The notes: generated by a model not told the origin, from the sequence alone. DNA of 12,333 nt from Deltaproteobacteria bacterium (GCA_029261905.1 JAJDAM010000501.1:1-12333); one strand, 5' to 3'. Shown: positions 1 through 7,509, numbered from the stretch's first letter. Numbers and translations: made by a program.

Positions 1-149
1 CGCTCGCGACGGGCGCCGGCGCCGAGGTCCAGCGACCTCTCGCCACGGTCGTGATCGGGGGACTCGTCACGGCGACGCTTCTTACGCTTTTTGTTTTGCC
101 CGTCATCTACTCCTGGTTCGCGCCGGAGCGGGTCGACGTGGAGATCTAG
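1..149 (+). CDS. C-terminal end of CusA/CzcA-type RND heavy-metal efflux pump (5' end outside window)
   Basis: Reading codons from position 3 to the TAG at 147-149 gives the last 48 residues of an inner-membrane RND transporter. The segment contains GAEVQRPLATVVIGGL, then a hydrophobic helix ending in LPVIYSWF. This is the characteristic final transmembrane segment of the heavy-metal efflux (HME) branch of RND pumps, which export Cu/Ag or Co/Zn/Cd across the cell envelope with a membrane fusion protein and an outer-membrane channel. The metal cannot be told from this fragment. The tail after the last helix is short (APERVDVEI), as in many members. The PII-like gene starts only 13 bases after the stop, which strongly suggests a shared transcript. 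Confidence 0.9.
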   Translation, partial: LATGAGAEVQRPLATVVIGGLVTATLLTLFVLPVIYSWFAPERVDVEI

Positions 150-162
150 AGGAGGAACTGCC

Positions 163-504
163 ATGCAACTCGTTACAGCAATCATCCAGCCGTTCATGCT
201 CGAGCACGTCTGCGACGCCCTGCGCCAGATCGAAGGGCTTCCCGGGATCACGGTGTCCGACGTGATGGGGTGGGGCAAGGCCAAGGCCGTCAACGCAGCG
301 AACCCCGTACAGAAGGGAGGCTGTGTCCTCGCTCAGAAGACGAAGGTCGAGGCGCTGGTACCCGATTCGCTTGCTCCCGCGGTCGTAGATGCCATCGCAG
401 GCGCCGCGCATACAGGGAACGTCGGAGACGGCAAGATATTCGTTCTCGATCTCCGTGACGTGTTGAAGATCCGGACGGGAGAACGCGGTGAGTCGGCGGT
501 CTGA
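163..504 (+). CDS. PII-like signalling protein of the metal-efflux-linked (PII-NG) type
   Basis: This 113-residue protein belongs to the PII (GlnB/GlnK) superfamily of trimeric nucleotide-binding sensors. The start at 163 is chosen because GGAGGA lies at 151-156; an upstream start at 91 would overlap the pump gene and is rejected. The fold signatures are clear: AIIQPFMLEHV (residues 6-16), the nucleotide-binding motif TGNVGDGKI (84-92) and IRTGE (103-107). The T-loop region (about 37-55) is shorter than in GlnB and has no recognisable uridylylation tyrosine; it reads GWGKAKAVNAANPVQKGGC, with a Cys at 54. PII-like proteins encoded directly downstream of CusA/CzcA pumps have been described as a separate group (PII-NG). 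The inferred role is to adjust pump activity or expression to nucleotide or metal status rather than to control nitrogen metabolism. Confidence 0.88.
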   Translation: MQLVTAIIQPFMLEHVCDALRQIEGLPGITVSDVMGWGKAKAVNAANPVQKGGCVLAQKTKVEALVPDSLAPAVVDAIAGAAHTGNVGDGKIFVLDLRDVLKIRTGERGESAV

Positions 505-573
505 GGCTCACGTCTCGAGGATGGCGCACGGGTTTGAGATGACCCGGGTGGCCTCGCTCGCTAGGAGATCTCT

Positions 574-1254
574 ATGAGTGGATGGACACTTGCAACAATC
601 GCTCTTGTGCTGTTTGTCGCCGCCAACGTGGTCTGGCGCTGGCTAAGTCGTCGCTATCAGCTTCCGTGCCCGGCATGGCTCGGGTGGGGTCTCGAAAATC
701 CACTAGTGGTGTGGGTGCTGAGGACGCGCGTGACCCTCGAGCGCATTGGGCTCGTGGCGGGCCAGCGAATCGTCGAGATCGGGCCGGGCCCAGGGAGACT
801 CCTTCTCCCAGCGGCGGGCATTGTCGGACCTGGCGGTGAAGCCGTTGGCGTGGATGTGCAGCCCCAGATGATCGAACAGCTCGAGACCAACGCGGCTCGA
901 GCCGGACTCAACAACGTTCGTGGCGTCGTGGCGGACGCCGCGACCGTCGACCTTCCTCGCGAGAGCTTCGATGTCGCCGTTCTTGCTCTCGCGCTCGGGG
1001 AAATTCCGAAGCGGGAGGACGCCCTGGCACGCTGCCACGACTGCCTCAAGCCCGGAGGGCGGCTCTCGATTACCGAGTACTTCCCCGACCCGCACTTCGT
1101 TCCGCGTGGGAGGGTGCAGAGGCTCGCGGAGGCGGCCGGCTTTGATCACATAGAGACGCGTGGAAACGCGCTCCAGTTCACGGCGAACTTCGTCAAGCCC
1201 TCCTCGCGCGCGCCCTCGGTTAGTGGAGTTCTTACACACCCCAACGGATCCTGA
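574..1254 (+). CDS. Membrane-anchored class I SAM-dependent methyltransferase
   Basis: This is a 226-residue protein. The ATG at 574 is preceded by AGGAG (563-567) with 6-base spacing. Residues 4-22 form a hydrophobic helix followed by WRWLSRRYQ, which suggests an inner-membrane anchor with the rest in the cytoplasm. The Rossmann methyltransferase core is clear: motif I VEIGPGPGR (67-75), the acidic end of strand 2 in VGVDVQPQM (91-99), an Asp-containing third motif (VVADAATVDLP), and motif post-II in FDVAVLALALGEIP and LKPGGRLSITEY. It resembles UbiE-like and arsenite-type methyltransferases in general layout. However, I see no cysteine triad like that of ArsM: the cysteines are at 32, 154 and 157. 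The substrate is unknown. It lies 69 bases after the PII-like gene and 15 before the cytochrome gene, so it is probably in the same operon. Confidence 0.82.
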   Translation: MSGWTLATIALVLFVAANVVWRWLSRRYQLPCPAWLGWGLENPLVVWVLRTRVTLERIGLVAGQRIVEIGPGPGRLLLPAAGIVGPGGEAVGVDVQPQMIEQLETNAARAGLNNVRGVVADAATVDLPRESFDVAVLALALGEIPKREDALARCHDCLKPGGRLSITEYFPDPHFVPRGRVQRLAEAAGFDHIETRGNALQFTANFVKPSSRAPSVSGVLTHPNGS

Positions 1255-1269
1255 TGGAGAAATGCACAC

Positions 1270-1974
1270 ATGACACAAGAAAAACGAGATCGAATCCCCT
1301 GGCTGCTCGGAGGCACGTTGGCTCTCGCTGCGCTGGTCTTGATCGGCATCCCGCTGCTCCAAGCGAGCGCCCAGCAGCCTGGCTCGCCTCACGGCAGCAG
1401 GATGATGGGTCAGGGCTCGGGGCCCATGATGCGCGGGGATGGGATGTGTCCCATGGGAGGCCAAATGCCGGCCGTGCCGTTTCCGGACGATGAGCTGCCG
1501 AACCCGACCTCACAAGGGGCCGTGGCGTTTAAGCAGTACTGCATGCAGTGTCACGCTCTTCCCTCCCCCCGCGCGCACAGTGCGGATGAATGGGACACGA
1601 GCCTCGTCCGCATGCTCCACCGCATGCAAATGATGGAGCAAGAAAAGACAGCTTCGTGGGGGCGCTGGATGCCCGACATCGCTGCCCCATCGGCCGGCGA
1701 GGTGGAGCACTTGCGGCGCTACCTGAAAGAGAATGCACTTCGAACAGCTCCGGAATCGCTTTCTCCAAGGTCCAAGGGGCCCGGTGGCGTGCAGTTCGCG
1801 CAAGTCTGCTCGCAGTGTCACGCGCTTCCGGATCCCGCTCTGCACACGGCAGCCGAGTGGCCGGATGTCGTGAGTCGGATGCACACGAACATGCAGAGGA
1901 TGGCGGTTCCGCCTCCCAACGATGACGCGCGTGCACAGATCCTGGCGTTCCTAATGGAGCACGCGCGATCGTGA
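1270..1974 (+). CDS. Membrane-anchored dihaem c-type cytochrome with Met-rich segment
   Basis: This is a 234-residue exported protein. Residues 12-34 are a hydrophobic helix that serves as a signal anchor or signal peptide (a cut after ASAQQ is possible). A Met/Gly-rich stretch follows (about 43-66, with MMGQGSGPMM and MCPMGGQM), of the kind that binds Cu(I) in periplasmic copper proteins. Two haem c motifs follow, CMQCH (91-95) and CSQCH (180-184). Each sits in a similar unit with ALP, an EW pair and a Met-rich helix (RMLHRMQMM; RMHTNMQRM), so the protein looks like an internal duplication in which one of these Met residues could be the sixth haem ligand. GGAGA at 1255-1259 serves the ATG. 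The likely role is periplasmic electron transfer linked to metal oxidation or reduction. The family is not one I can name. Confidence 0.8.
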   Translation: MTQEKRDRIPWLLGGTLALAALVLIGIPLLQASAQQPGSPHGSRMMGQGSGPMMRGDGMCPMGGQMPAVPFPDDELPNPTSQGAVAFKQYCMQCHALPSPRAHSADEWDTSLVRMLHRMQMMEQEKTASWGRWMPDIAAPSAGEVEHLRRYLKENALRTAPESLSPRSKGPGGVQFAQVCSQCHALPDPALHTAAEWPDVVSRMHTNMQRMAVPPPNDDARAQILAFLMEHARS

Positions 1975-2119
1975 GGAATAAAGACGCAGCCAACTCGCTC
2001 ATCCTTCCACTGCAAATGATTGATGGTGCAACCACGAACCAGAGGAGTCCGCCATGTGTGAGCCCAACGTTTCCCTCATTCGGGCCGAGCTCGAACCACT
2101 ATTCATTAGGAGCAAACAG

Positions 2120-2668
2120 ATGACTACTCAACCGACTCGCATGATCAACAGGCTCCTCTTTCCCGTAGCGGTGGCCGCTTTGCTCACTTCGAGCGTCGCC
2201 TGTGCGACTGGGGCGCGGGACAGCACGCGTGGAGCCCAAGGCGGCGTGATCACAGATCTGGAGGCTCAATCGAGTCAAGGGCCCACCGTCGATGCGACGG
2301 GCGACGACACCGAGCTTTCCATGGAACAGGTTCTGGCGAAGCTGAAGGAGCAAGGATATTCGGACATAACTGAGATCGGGCGCGAGGGTGATCAATATTG
2401 CGTGGAGGCTCGGGATTCGAACGGGAAGAAGGTCGAAAAATACGTCGATGCAAAGACGGGCGAAATCGTCAACAAAGACGAGGCAGCGCTTTCGAAGGAC
2501 GTGGTGATCGAGCGAGTCAAGGAGCAAGGATATCCCGAGGTGTCCAAGATCGAACGCGAGGGCGACCGGTACTGGGTCATGGCCCGCGACGCCGAGGGGA
2601 AGAAGTTCGAACTCCACGTCAGTTCGAAAACAGGGGAGATCCTGCGCAAGGAGCGCATGGGCAAGTAG
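2120..2668 (+). CDS. Exported protein with two PepSY-like repeats
   Basis: From the ATG at 2120 this is a 182-residue protein. Residues 8-30 form a signal sequence ending in SSVACATG. The Cys at 28 could be lipidated, although the lipobox is weak (S at -3). After a Gly/Thr/Asp-rich linker come two related units, about 68-120 and 126-178. Both contain KEQGY, an acidic EREGD/GREGD turn, an aromatic strand and the ending KTGEI, which is the pattern of PepSY domains. These domains act outside the cytoplasm as inhibitors or ligand-binding modules and are common in metal-stress envelope proteins. Two starts have good ribosome sites: ATG 2120 with AGGAG at 2109-2113, and ATG 2054 with AGAGGAG at 2041-2047, which would add 22 mostly polar residues. 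I prefer 2120 because it puts the signal sequence at the N-terminus. Confidence 0.75.
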   Translation: MTTQPTRMINRLLFPVAVAALLTSSVACATGARDSTRGAQGGVITDLEAQSSQGPTVDATGDDTELSMEQVLAKLKEQGYSDITEIGREGDQYCVEARDSNGKKVEKYVDAKTGEIVNKDEAALSKDVVIERVKEQGYPEVSKIEREGDRYWVMARDAEGKKFELHVSSKTGEILRKERMGK

Positions 2669-2794
2669 ACCACGCGACGTGCCTCCTCCGGGTGCGAAGC
2701 AGATGATCGACGCGGAGATCGGCTTGGGGTCGATGCGTCTGTCTCATCGGCGCCTTCGACATCTCGTTAATCGCTGTTGCGAACTGACACAACA

Positions 2795-2814
2795 GCGGGC
2801 GAGCTAACGCCCGC
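2795..2814 (+). promoter_or_regulatory. Perfect 7-bp GC hairpin in the leader of the membrane protein/FTR1/ATPase genes
   Basis: GCGGGCG (2795-2801) and CGCCCGC (2808-2814) are exact inverted repeats around a 6-base loop, AGCTAA. The hairpin ends 6 bases before the AGGAAGGA ribosome site (2821-2828) of the next gene and has no T-run, so it is not a normal intrinsic terminator. It could be an operator, an mRNA structure that tunes translation or stability, or a weak transcript boundary after the PepSY gene. Confidence 0.45.
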
Positions 2815-2833
2815 CCGAAGAGGAAGGACAAAA

Positions 2834-3241
2834 GTGACTACGACGCAAACGCAACAGGAAGAGCGGCCGATCGCCGCATTCGTTCTCTCGCTGCTGGCCG
2901 GATTCTGGCTGCTGGCCCGTTCGGGAATGAGATGCGCCTGGGGCCACGAAGCCCGACACGGCCACATGCGCGGCTGGATGGGAGACTGGGGCTCGGGCGA
3001 GTTCTTCTCGACGGGCTGGCCATGGTTCGGCGCCATCGCGGGAGTTGCCTTGCTTGTTGCAGCAGTGGCGCTCTACGTCCGTCCGGAGGCCCGGCGGGGC
3101 TGGGGCATGATCATTCTTGTGACCTCCGGTCTGCAACTCTTGGTCGGGATGGGCGGCTCCTTAGCCGCGATCTTGGGTCTCGTGGCCGGAGCGCTGGCAG
3201 TTTTGGGCGGTCGTTCGGATCCCGCATCGACAAGCGGATGA
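2834..3241 (+). CDS. Small membrane protein with a Cys/His/Met-rich inter-helix segment
   Basis: This is a 135-residue protein starting at GTG 2834, chosen because AGGAAGGA (2821-2828) lies just upstream; the in-frame TTG at 2777 has no ribosome site and falls ahead of the leader hairpin. Hydrophobic segments lie at about 12-30, 65-81 and 91-126, the last long enough for two helices. The polar stretch after the first helix is rich in possible metal ligands: MRCAWGHEARHGHMRGWM (32-49). The family is not recognised. Its stop TGA (3239-3241) overlaps the ATG of the cytochrome-FTR1 gene (ATGA), so the two are probably translationally coupled. A role as a small partner of the permease or ATPase in metal handling is inference. 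Confidence 0.7.
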   Translation: MTTTQTQQEERPIAAFVLSLLAGFWLLARSGMRCAWGHEARHGHMRGWMGDWGSGEFFSTGWPWFGAIAGVALLVAAVALYVRPEARRGWGMIILVTSGLQLLVGMGGSLAAILGLVAGALAVLGGRSDPASTSG

Positions 3242-5193
3242 TGGTTCGTTCCGTTATGCGGTCGCTTGCAACGGTCTGGCTGACGGCGGTCATTCTGGCT
3301 TCCGGGCTGGCCTCAGCGGCTCCCCCCACGAACGACACAGCGCGCCGAGTAGTCCATTTACTCGACTATATCGGCGTCGACTATGGGGCGACGGTTGAGA
3401 ACGGCGCGGTTGTGGACGAGGTGGAGTACCGAGAGCAGCTCGAGTTTGCCGGCCGCGTCGACGAGGCCCTCACGGAACTAGGAGTGCCTATAGACGCGCC
3501 ATTGCGCATCGACCTACAGGCCCTGCGCGAGGCCATCGAGTTGCGGCGCTCCGCTGACGAGGTGGCGCGCCGCTCCCGGGGCCTCGCAAAAGCGGCGCGC
3601 GAGCGCTTCGATCTTCACGCGCTCCCTCCGCGCTTGCCGTCCCCCCAGCGAGCAAAAGAGCTCTACGCCCAGGCCTGCGCGAGTTGCCACGGGCCAGAAG
3701 GTCGAGGGGATGGGGCGCTCGCCGGGACGATGAATCCGCCGCCTGCCGATCTCTCGGACCGGAAGCGGATGCTCGCACTGAGCCTCTTCGACCTCTACAG
3801 CACGATCAGTCGCGGGATCGACGGAACGGCAATGCAAGGCTTCGCCGAGAGGCTGAGCGAGGCCGAGCTCTACGACCTCGCCTTTCTTGTCGGCACGATT
3901 CCCTTCGACCCGCGCGAGATCGAGGAAGGGCGTGAGCTTCTACAACTGCGGCCCGCGCGAGTCGCCGAGTTGGCCCCGAACCTCGCGGCGCTCGTAGAGC
4001 GTTCGCCGGCGGAGGTGGTCCAAGATCCTCAAGATCTCTCGATCCTCGCCTTCGTCCGCAGTCAACCCGACGCGCTCGCCAAGGGCTCGCTCCCAATCGA
4101 GGTGGCGCGCCAGCGCCTCGCGGAATCTCGACAGGCATGGGAGCAAGGCCAGACGCGCCGCGCGCTCGATCTTGCTGTGTCTGCCTACCTCGATGGCTTC
4201 GAGGCCGTCGAGCCCATCATGAATTCGACGGCGCCAGAATTGAGACAAGACCTGGAGCGACGTTTCTTCGACCACCGGAGGCTTCTGCAACAAGGCGCTG
4301 CAATGGCCGCAGTCCAAGCCGCCTATGACGAGCTGGATCGCGGCCTTGAGGCTGCCGACACGCATCTCCGAGGGGGGATCGGCTTCGCTGCACTATTCGC
4401 GAGTGCACTCACGATCGTAACAAGAGAGGGCTTCGAGGCCGTGTTGATCGTTGCCGCCATCGTCGCATTGCTGACTCGGGCCGGGCGACGCGACGCGCTG
4501 CGCTACGTCCATGCAGGCTGGACGGGAGCGCTCGTCGCCGGCGGAGCCACGTGGCTGGCGGTCCATAGTTTGATACGTGTTAGTGGAGCGCAACGAGAAC
4601 TCGTCGAAGGGGCAAGCGCGCTCCTTGCCACTGGCGTTCTCTTCTACGCCAGCTTTTGGCTGCTTTCGAAGGCAGAAGCGGCGCGCTGGCAGGAATTCCT
4701 CGACCGCCACATTCGGGCTGCACTGTCGACCGGCTCCGTCGTCACGCTCTCAGTTGTCACGTTCGTCGCGGTGTACCGCGAAGCGCTCGAGACGGCTCTC
4801 TTTTTCGAGGCCCTTTGGGCGCAGGCCGGAGCCGGCGCCGCCCGTCCGATCGCGCTGGGTGTGGCTGCGGGCACGGCTGTTCTCGTGCTGCTGGTAGCCG
4901 CGGTGCTGTACTTGGGGCACCGCCTTCCGATCCCAGCGTTCTTTGCTGCCAGTTCGATCCTTCTCTACGCGCTTGCTTTGGTCCTAGCCGGCCAGGGAAT
5001 CGCGGCGTTTCAGGAGGCAGGATGGCTGCCGGTCACATGGGTCTCCTTTCCCCGGATCGATTGGCTCGGCGTCCGTCCTACCGTCCAGGGGCTCGCCGTC
5101 CAGGGCGCCCTCCTAGCGCTCGGGCTCGGAGCGCTGTTGTGGCTAGTGATCAAGCGCCTTGCGCATCCACAGGGCAAAGAGAGGCTGCAATGA
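3238..5193 (+). CDS. Cytochrome c-FTR1 family iron permease fusion
   Basis: This is a 651-residue protein with a signal peptide at about 10-25 (ending ASGLASA). A helical periplasmic region follows, then a c-type cytochrome domain with CASCH at 147-151 and a likely axial Met in GTAMQGF (Met199). A second helical stretch leads to an FTR1/EfeU-type permease from about residue 378 to the C-terminus, with about seven membrane helices. The two hallmark helix motifs are present as REGFE (396-400) and REALE (514-518). In the family these Arg/Glu residues carry iron. FTR1 permeases import Fe(III) formed by an oxidase, and fusion to a haem domain would put the redox step in the same chain. The start is ATG 3238, overlapping the upstream stop; ATG 3241 and ATG 3256 are possible alternatives. 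The ATPase start overlaps its stop. Substrate other than iron cannot be excluded. Confidence 0.88.
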   Translation: MMVRSVMRSLATVWLTAVILASGLASAAPPTNDTARRVVHLLDYIGVDYGATVENGAVVDEVEYREQLEFAGRVDEALTELGVPIDAPLRIDLQALREAIELRRSADEVARRSRGLAKAARERFDLHALPPRLPSPQRAKELYAQACASCHGPEGRGDGALAGTMNPPPADLSDRKRMLALSLFDLYSTISRGIDGTAMQGFAERLSEAELYDLAFLVGTIPFDPREIEEGRELLQLRPARVAELAPNLAALVERSPAEVVQDPQDLSILAFVRSQPDALAKGSLPIEVARQRLAESRQAWEQGQTRRALDLAVSAYLDGFEAVEPIMNSTAPELRQDLERRFFDHRRLLQQGAAMAAVQAAYDELDRGLEAADTHLRGGIGFAALFASALTIVTREGFEAVLIVAAIVALLTRAGRRDALRYVHAGWTGALVAGGATWLAVHSLIRVSGAQRELVEGASALLATGVLFYASFWLLSKAEAARWQEFLDRHIRAALSTGSVVTLSVVTFVAVYREALETALFFEALWAQAGAGAARPIALGVAAGTAVLVLLVAAVLYLGHRLPIPAFFAASSILLYALALVLAGQGIAAFQEAGWLPVTWVSFPRIDWLGVRPTVQGLAVQGALLALGLGALLWLVIKRLAHPQGKERLQ

Positions 5194-7355
5194 ATCAGAA
5201 CTCTGAAGAACGCATTCCCTCGGAGACCAACAACAGCATTGAGCAGATCGAGCTTCGCGTCGCCAACCTTGACTGCGACCACGATGCGGCCGCGCTTCGC
5301 CGCGCGATGGAGGGCACCCCGGGCATCGAGGGCATCGATATTCGACCCACGTCCGGCACCGTGATCTTCCGTATCGATCCGCAACGCGTTTCCGCCGATA
5401 GCCTTCGCAGGCGCCTCACGGAAGCAGGCTTCCCGCCGCGTGCCAGTCGAGGTCTGGAGCGACCGCCGCCGCCGTGGCGCAATGCGAAGGTCGTGACATC
5501 CGCAGTCTCCGGCATCCTTCTGCTAGCCGGGTGGACTCTAAGCTTGGCTGGTGCCTCGCTGCAGATCTCGGTCGCCCTCTATGTCGGGGCGATCGGCATC
5601 GGCGGCTACTTCTTCGGGCGCGAGGCGGCACGCGAGCTGGTGCTCGAGCGAGAGGTCGGTATCGAGCTTCTGATGAGTATCGCGGCCGTCGTTGCCGCCG
5701 TGATGGGTGCACCCGGCGAAGGTGCCATGCTCGTATTCCTGTATTCCATCTCGGAGGCCGCCGAGAGCTACACGGCCGACCGGACTCGTTCGGCCGTCCG
5801 TGCTCTGATGGACCTAGCACCTCGCACCGCACTGGTAAGGCGTGACGGCGTCGAGTTAGAGGTGGCGGTCGAAGAGGTGCATCCAGGCGATGTATTCCTA
5901 GTCCGCCCGGGCGAGTCGGTGGCAACTGACGGCGTGATCCTCTCCGGTCGCTCGGCAGTGAACGAGGCCCCGGTGACCGGCGAGAGCATTCCGGTCGAGA
6001 AGGCTCCGGAGCACGCGGTGTTCGCCGGGACCATCAATGGCCAGGGCGCGCTCGAAGTGAGAGCCACGAAGTCTTTCGCTGACAATACGTTGTCTCGCAT
6101 CATCCGGATGGTCGAGGAGGCCCAGGAGCACAAGGGTCGGAGCCACCGTTTCATCGAGCGTTTCGGTCGCTGGTACAGCCCGGCCGTTCTCTTCGCGGGC
6201 GTTCTCACGGCAGTCGTGCCACCGGTGCTCCTCGGCGCCGTCTGGGCCGAGTGGATCACCCGCGCCACCGTGTTCATCGTGGCGGCCGCACCATGTGCGC
6301 TTGTCATCTCGATCCCCGTAACACTTGTCGCTGCCCTTGGAACCGCCGCGCGACGTGGTGTTCTCATCAAGGGGGGCGTCTACATCGAGGAGTTGGCGCG
6401 CATTCGTGTCGTAGCGCTCGATAAGACGGGGACGCTGACGCGTGGCAAGCCCGAGCTCACGGACATCTTGGTCACACCAGGGTCGCCAGCGGCGCCGGGC
6501 TCCGAGAACGACCTACTTGCCGCCGCCGCCGGAATTGAGCGCTGGAGCGAGCACCCGCTGGCGCAGGCCATCGTGCATGCCGCAGCGCAGCGCAGCCTCG
6601 AGCCGCGAACGACGAGCGACTTCCAGGCCCACGTGGGCGCGGGCGCTTCGGCGCGGCTGGACGGCGAACTGGTGCACGTCGGCAGCCCCGCGTACTTCGA
6701 GCGCGAATTGGACATCGACCTGACAGCGCTACGCCAACGCATCGAGGTACTCGAGGGTGAGGGGAAGACCCTCGTTGCGGTCGGGCAGGCGGACCGGCTG
6801 TGGGGCCTACTCGCGTTGCGAGACAACCTTCGTCCAGAAGCGAAGCGTGCCGTGCAGGGTCTCAGGGCGCTGGGTATCGCCAAAGTGGTCATGCTCAGCG
6901 GAGACAACGAGCGGACCGCGCGCGCGATCGCGGCGGAGGCTGGGATTGATGAGGTGTATGCGCCTTTGAAGCCGGAGGAGAAGGTGGCTTTCGTCCGCAA
7001 GCTCGCGAGCGACAACGGTCATGTGGTGATGGTGGGGGACGGTGTCAATGATGCGCCCGCGCTCGCCGCGGCCTCTGTTGGCGTCGCGATGGGTGCCGCG
7101 GGCACGGACGTCGCTCTCGAGACGGCGGACGTTGCCCTAATGGCCGATAACCTGGAGAAGCTGGTCTATGCACTTGATCTGGCGCGTCGCAATGACCGGA
7201 TCGTGCGACAGAACCTCGCCCTGTCGGCATTCGTGATCGCGGGGCTCGTGCTCGGCGCCGTGACTGGGGCCTTCTCGCTTCCCGTCGCAGTCCTTGGGCA
7301 CGAGATTAGTGAGTTCGCGGTCATTGCCAACGGCCTTCGGATGTTGAAGGCGTGA
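5190..7355 (+). CDS. P1B-type heavy-metal-transporting ATPase with atypical APC metal-site motif
   Basis: This is a 721-residue protein. ATG 5190 overlaps the FTR1 stop, with GAGAGG just upstream. The N-terminal HMA-like domain (about 18-83) has only one Cys in its ligand loop (LDCDHD, Cys29, His31) instead of CxxC. All catalytic parts are intact: TGES (263-266) in the actuator domain, DKTGT with the phosphorylated Asp411, the HP pair (455-456) in the nucleotide domain, and GDGVND (616-621). The transport helix reads AAAPCALVIS, so the usual CPC or SPC is APC (367-369). The last helix has HEISE (704-708), where P1B-4 pumps usually have an HEGGT-like motif. The rest (ALVISIPV, RRGVLIKGG) is closest in style to P1B-4 Co/Fe/Zn pumps. 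The protein should export a divalent metal from the cytoplasm; which one is not readable. Confidence 0.9.
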   Translation: MNQNSEERIPSETNNSIEQIELRVANLDCDHDAAALRRAMEGTPGIEGIDIRPTSGTVIFRIDPQRVSADSLRRRLTEAGFPPRASRGLERPPPPWRNAKVVTSAVSGILLLAGWTLSLAGASLQISVALYVGAIGIGGYFFGREAARELVLEREVGIELLMSIAAVVAAVMGAPGEGAMLVFLYSISEAAESYTADRTRSAVRALMDLAPRTALVRRDGVELEVAVEEVHPGDVFLVRPGESVATDGVILSGRSAVNEAPVTGESIPVEKAPEHAVFAGTINGQGALEVRATKSFADNTLSRIIRMVEEAQEHKGRSHRFIERFGRWYSPAVLFAGVLTAVVPPVLLGAVWAEWITRATVFIVAAAPCALVISIPVTLVAALGTAARRGVLIKGGVYIEELARIRVVALDKTGTLTRGKPELTDILVTPGSPAAPGSENDLLAAAAGIERWSEHPLAQAIVHAAAQRSLEPRTTSDFQAHVGAGASARLDGELVHVGSPAYFERELDIDLTALRQRIEVLEGEGKTLVAVGQADRLWGLLALRDNLRPEAKRAVQGLRALGIAKVVMLSGDNERTARAIAAEAGIDEVYAPLKPEEKVAFVRKLASDNGHVVMVGDGVNDAPALAAASVGVAMGAAGTDVALETADVALMADNLEKLVYALDLARRNDRIVRQNLALSAFVIAGLVLGAVTGAFSLPVAVLGHEISEFAVIANGLRMLKA

Positions 7356-7490
7356 GGTCGCGATGCTTGCTCGGTAAGAGTCCACAGGCTGCGACCGGAA
7401 CAGTTGCACCCTGGTGCTCGCCGACTCTGAGCTGGCGCGCACCCATAGCGACGCGGCATTGCACGCGGGAGAACGCCGAGGTCGTCGATA

Positions 7491-7507
7491 ATCAGGCGTA
7501 GCCTGAT
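7491..7507. repeat. 17-bp inverted repeat between the ATPase and HlyD-fragment genes
   Basis: ATCAGGC, a 3-base centre GTA, and GCCTGAT make a perfect dyad. It has no T-run, so a terminator is unlikely; an operator for a lost regulator is possible. The surrounding gap (7356-7509) shows no intact gene. It lies directly upstream of the HlyD remnant, and the TGA at 7504-7506 inside the right arm closes the reading frame of that remnant. Confidence 0.35.
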
Positions 7508-7509
7508 GC

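Noticed and set aside
2932..3237. An upstream extension of the FTR1 frame to position 2932
   Set aside because: It overlaps the well-supported membrane protein gene, has no ribosome site there and would bury the signal peptide about 100 residues inside.
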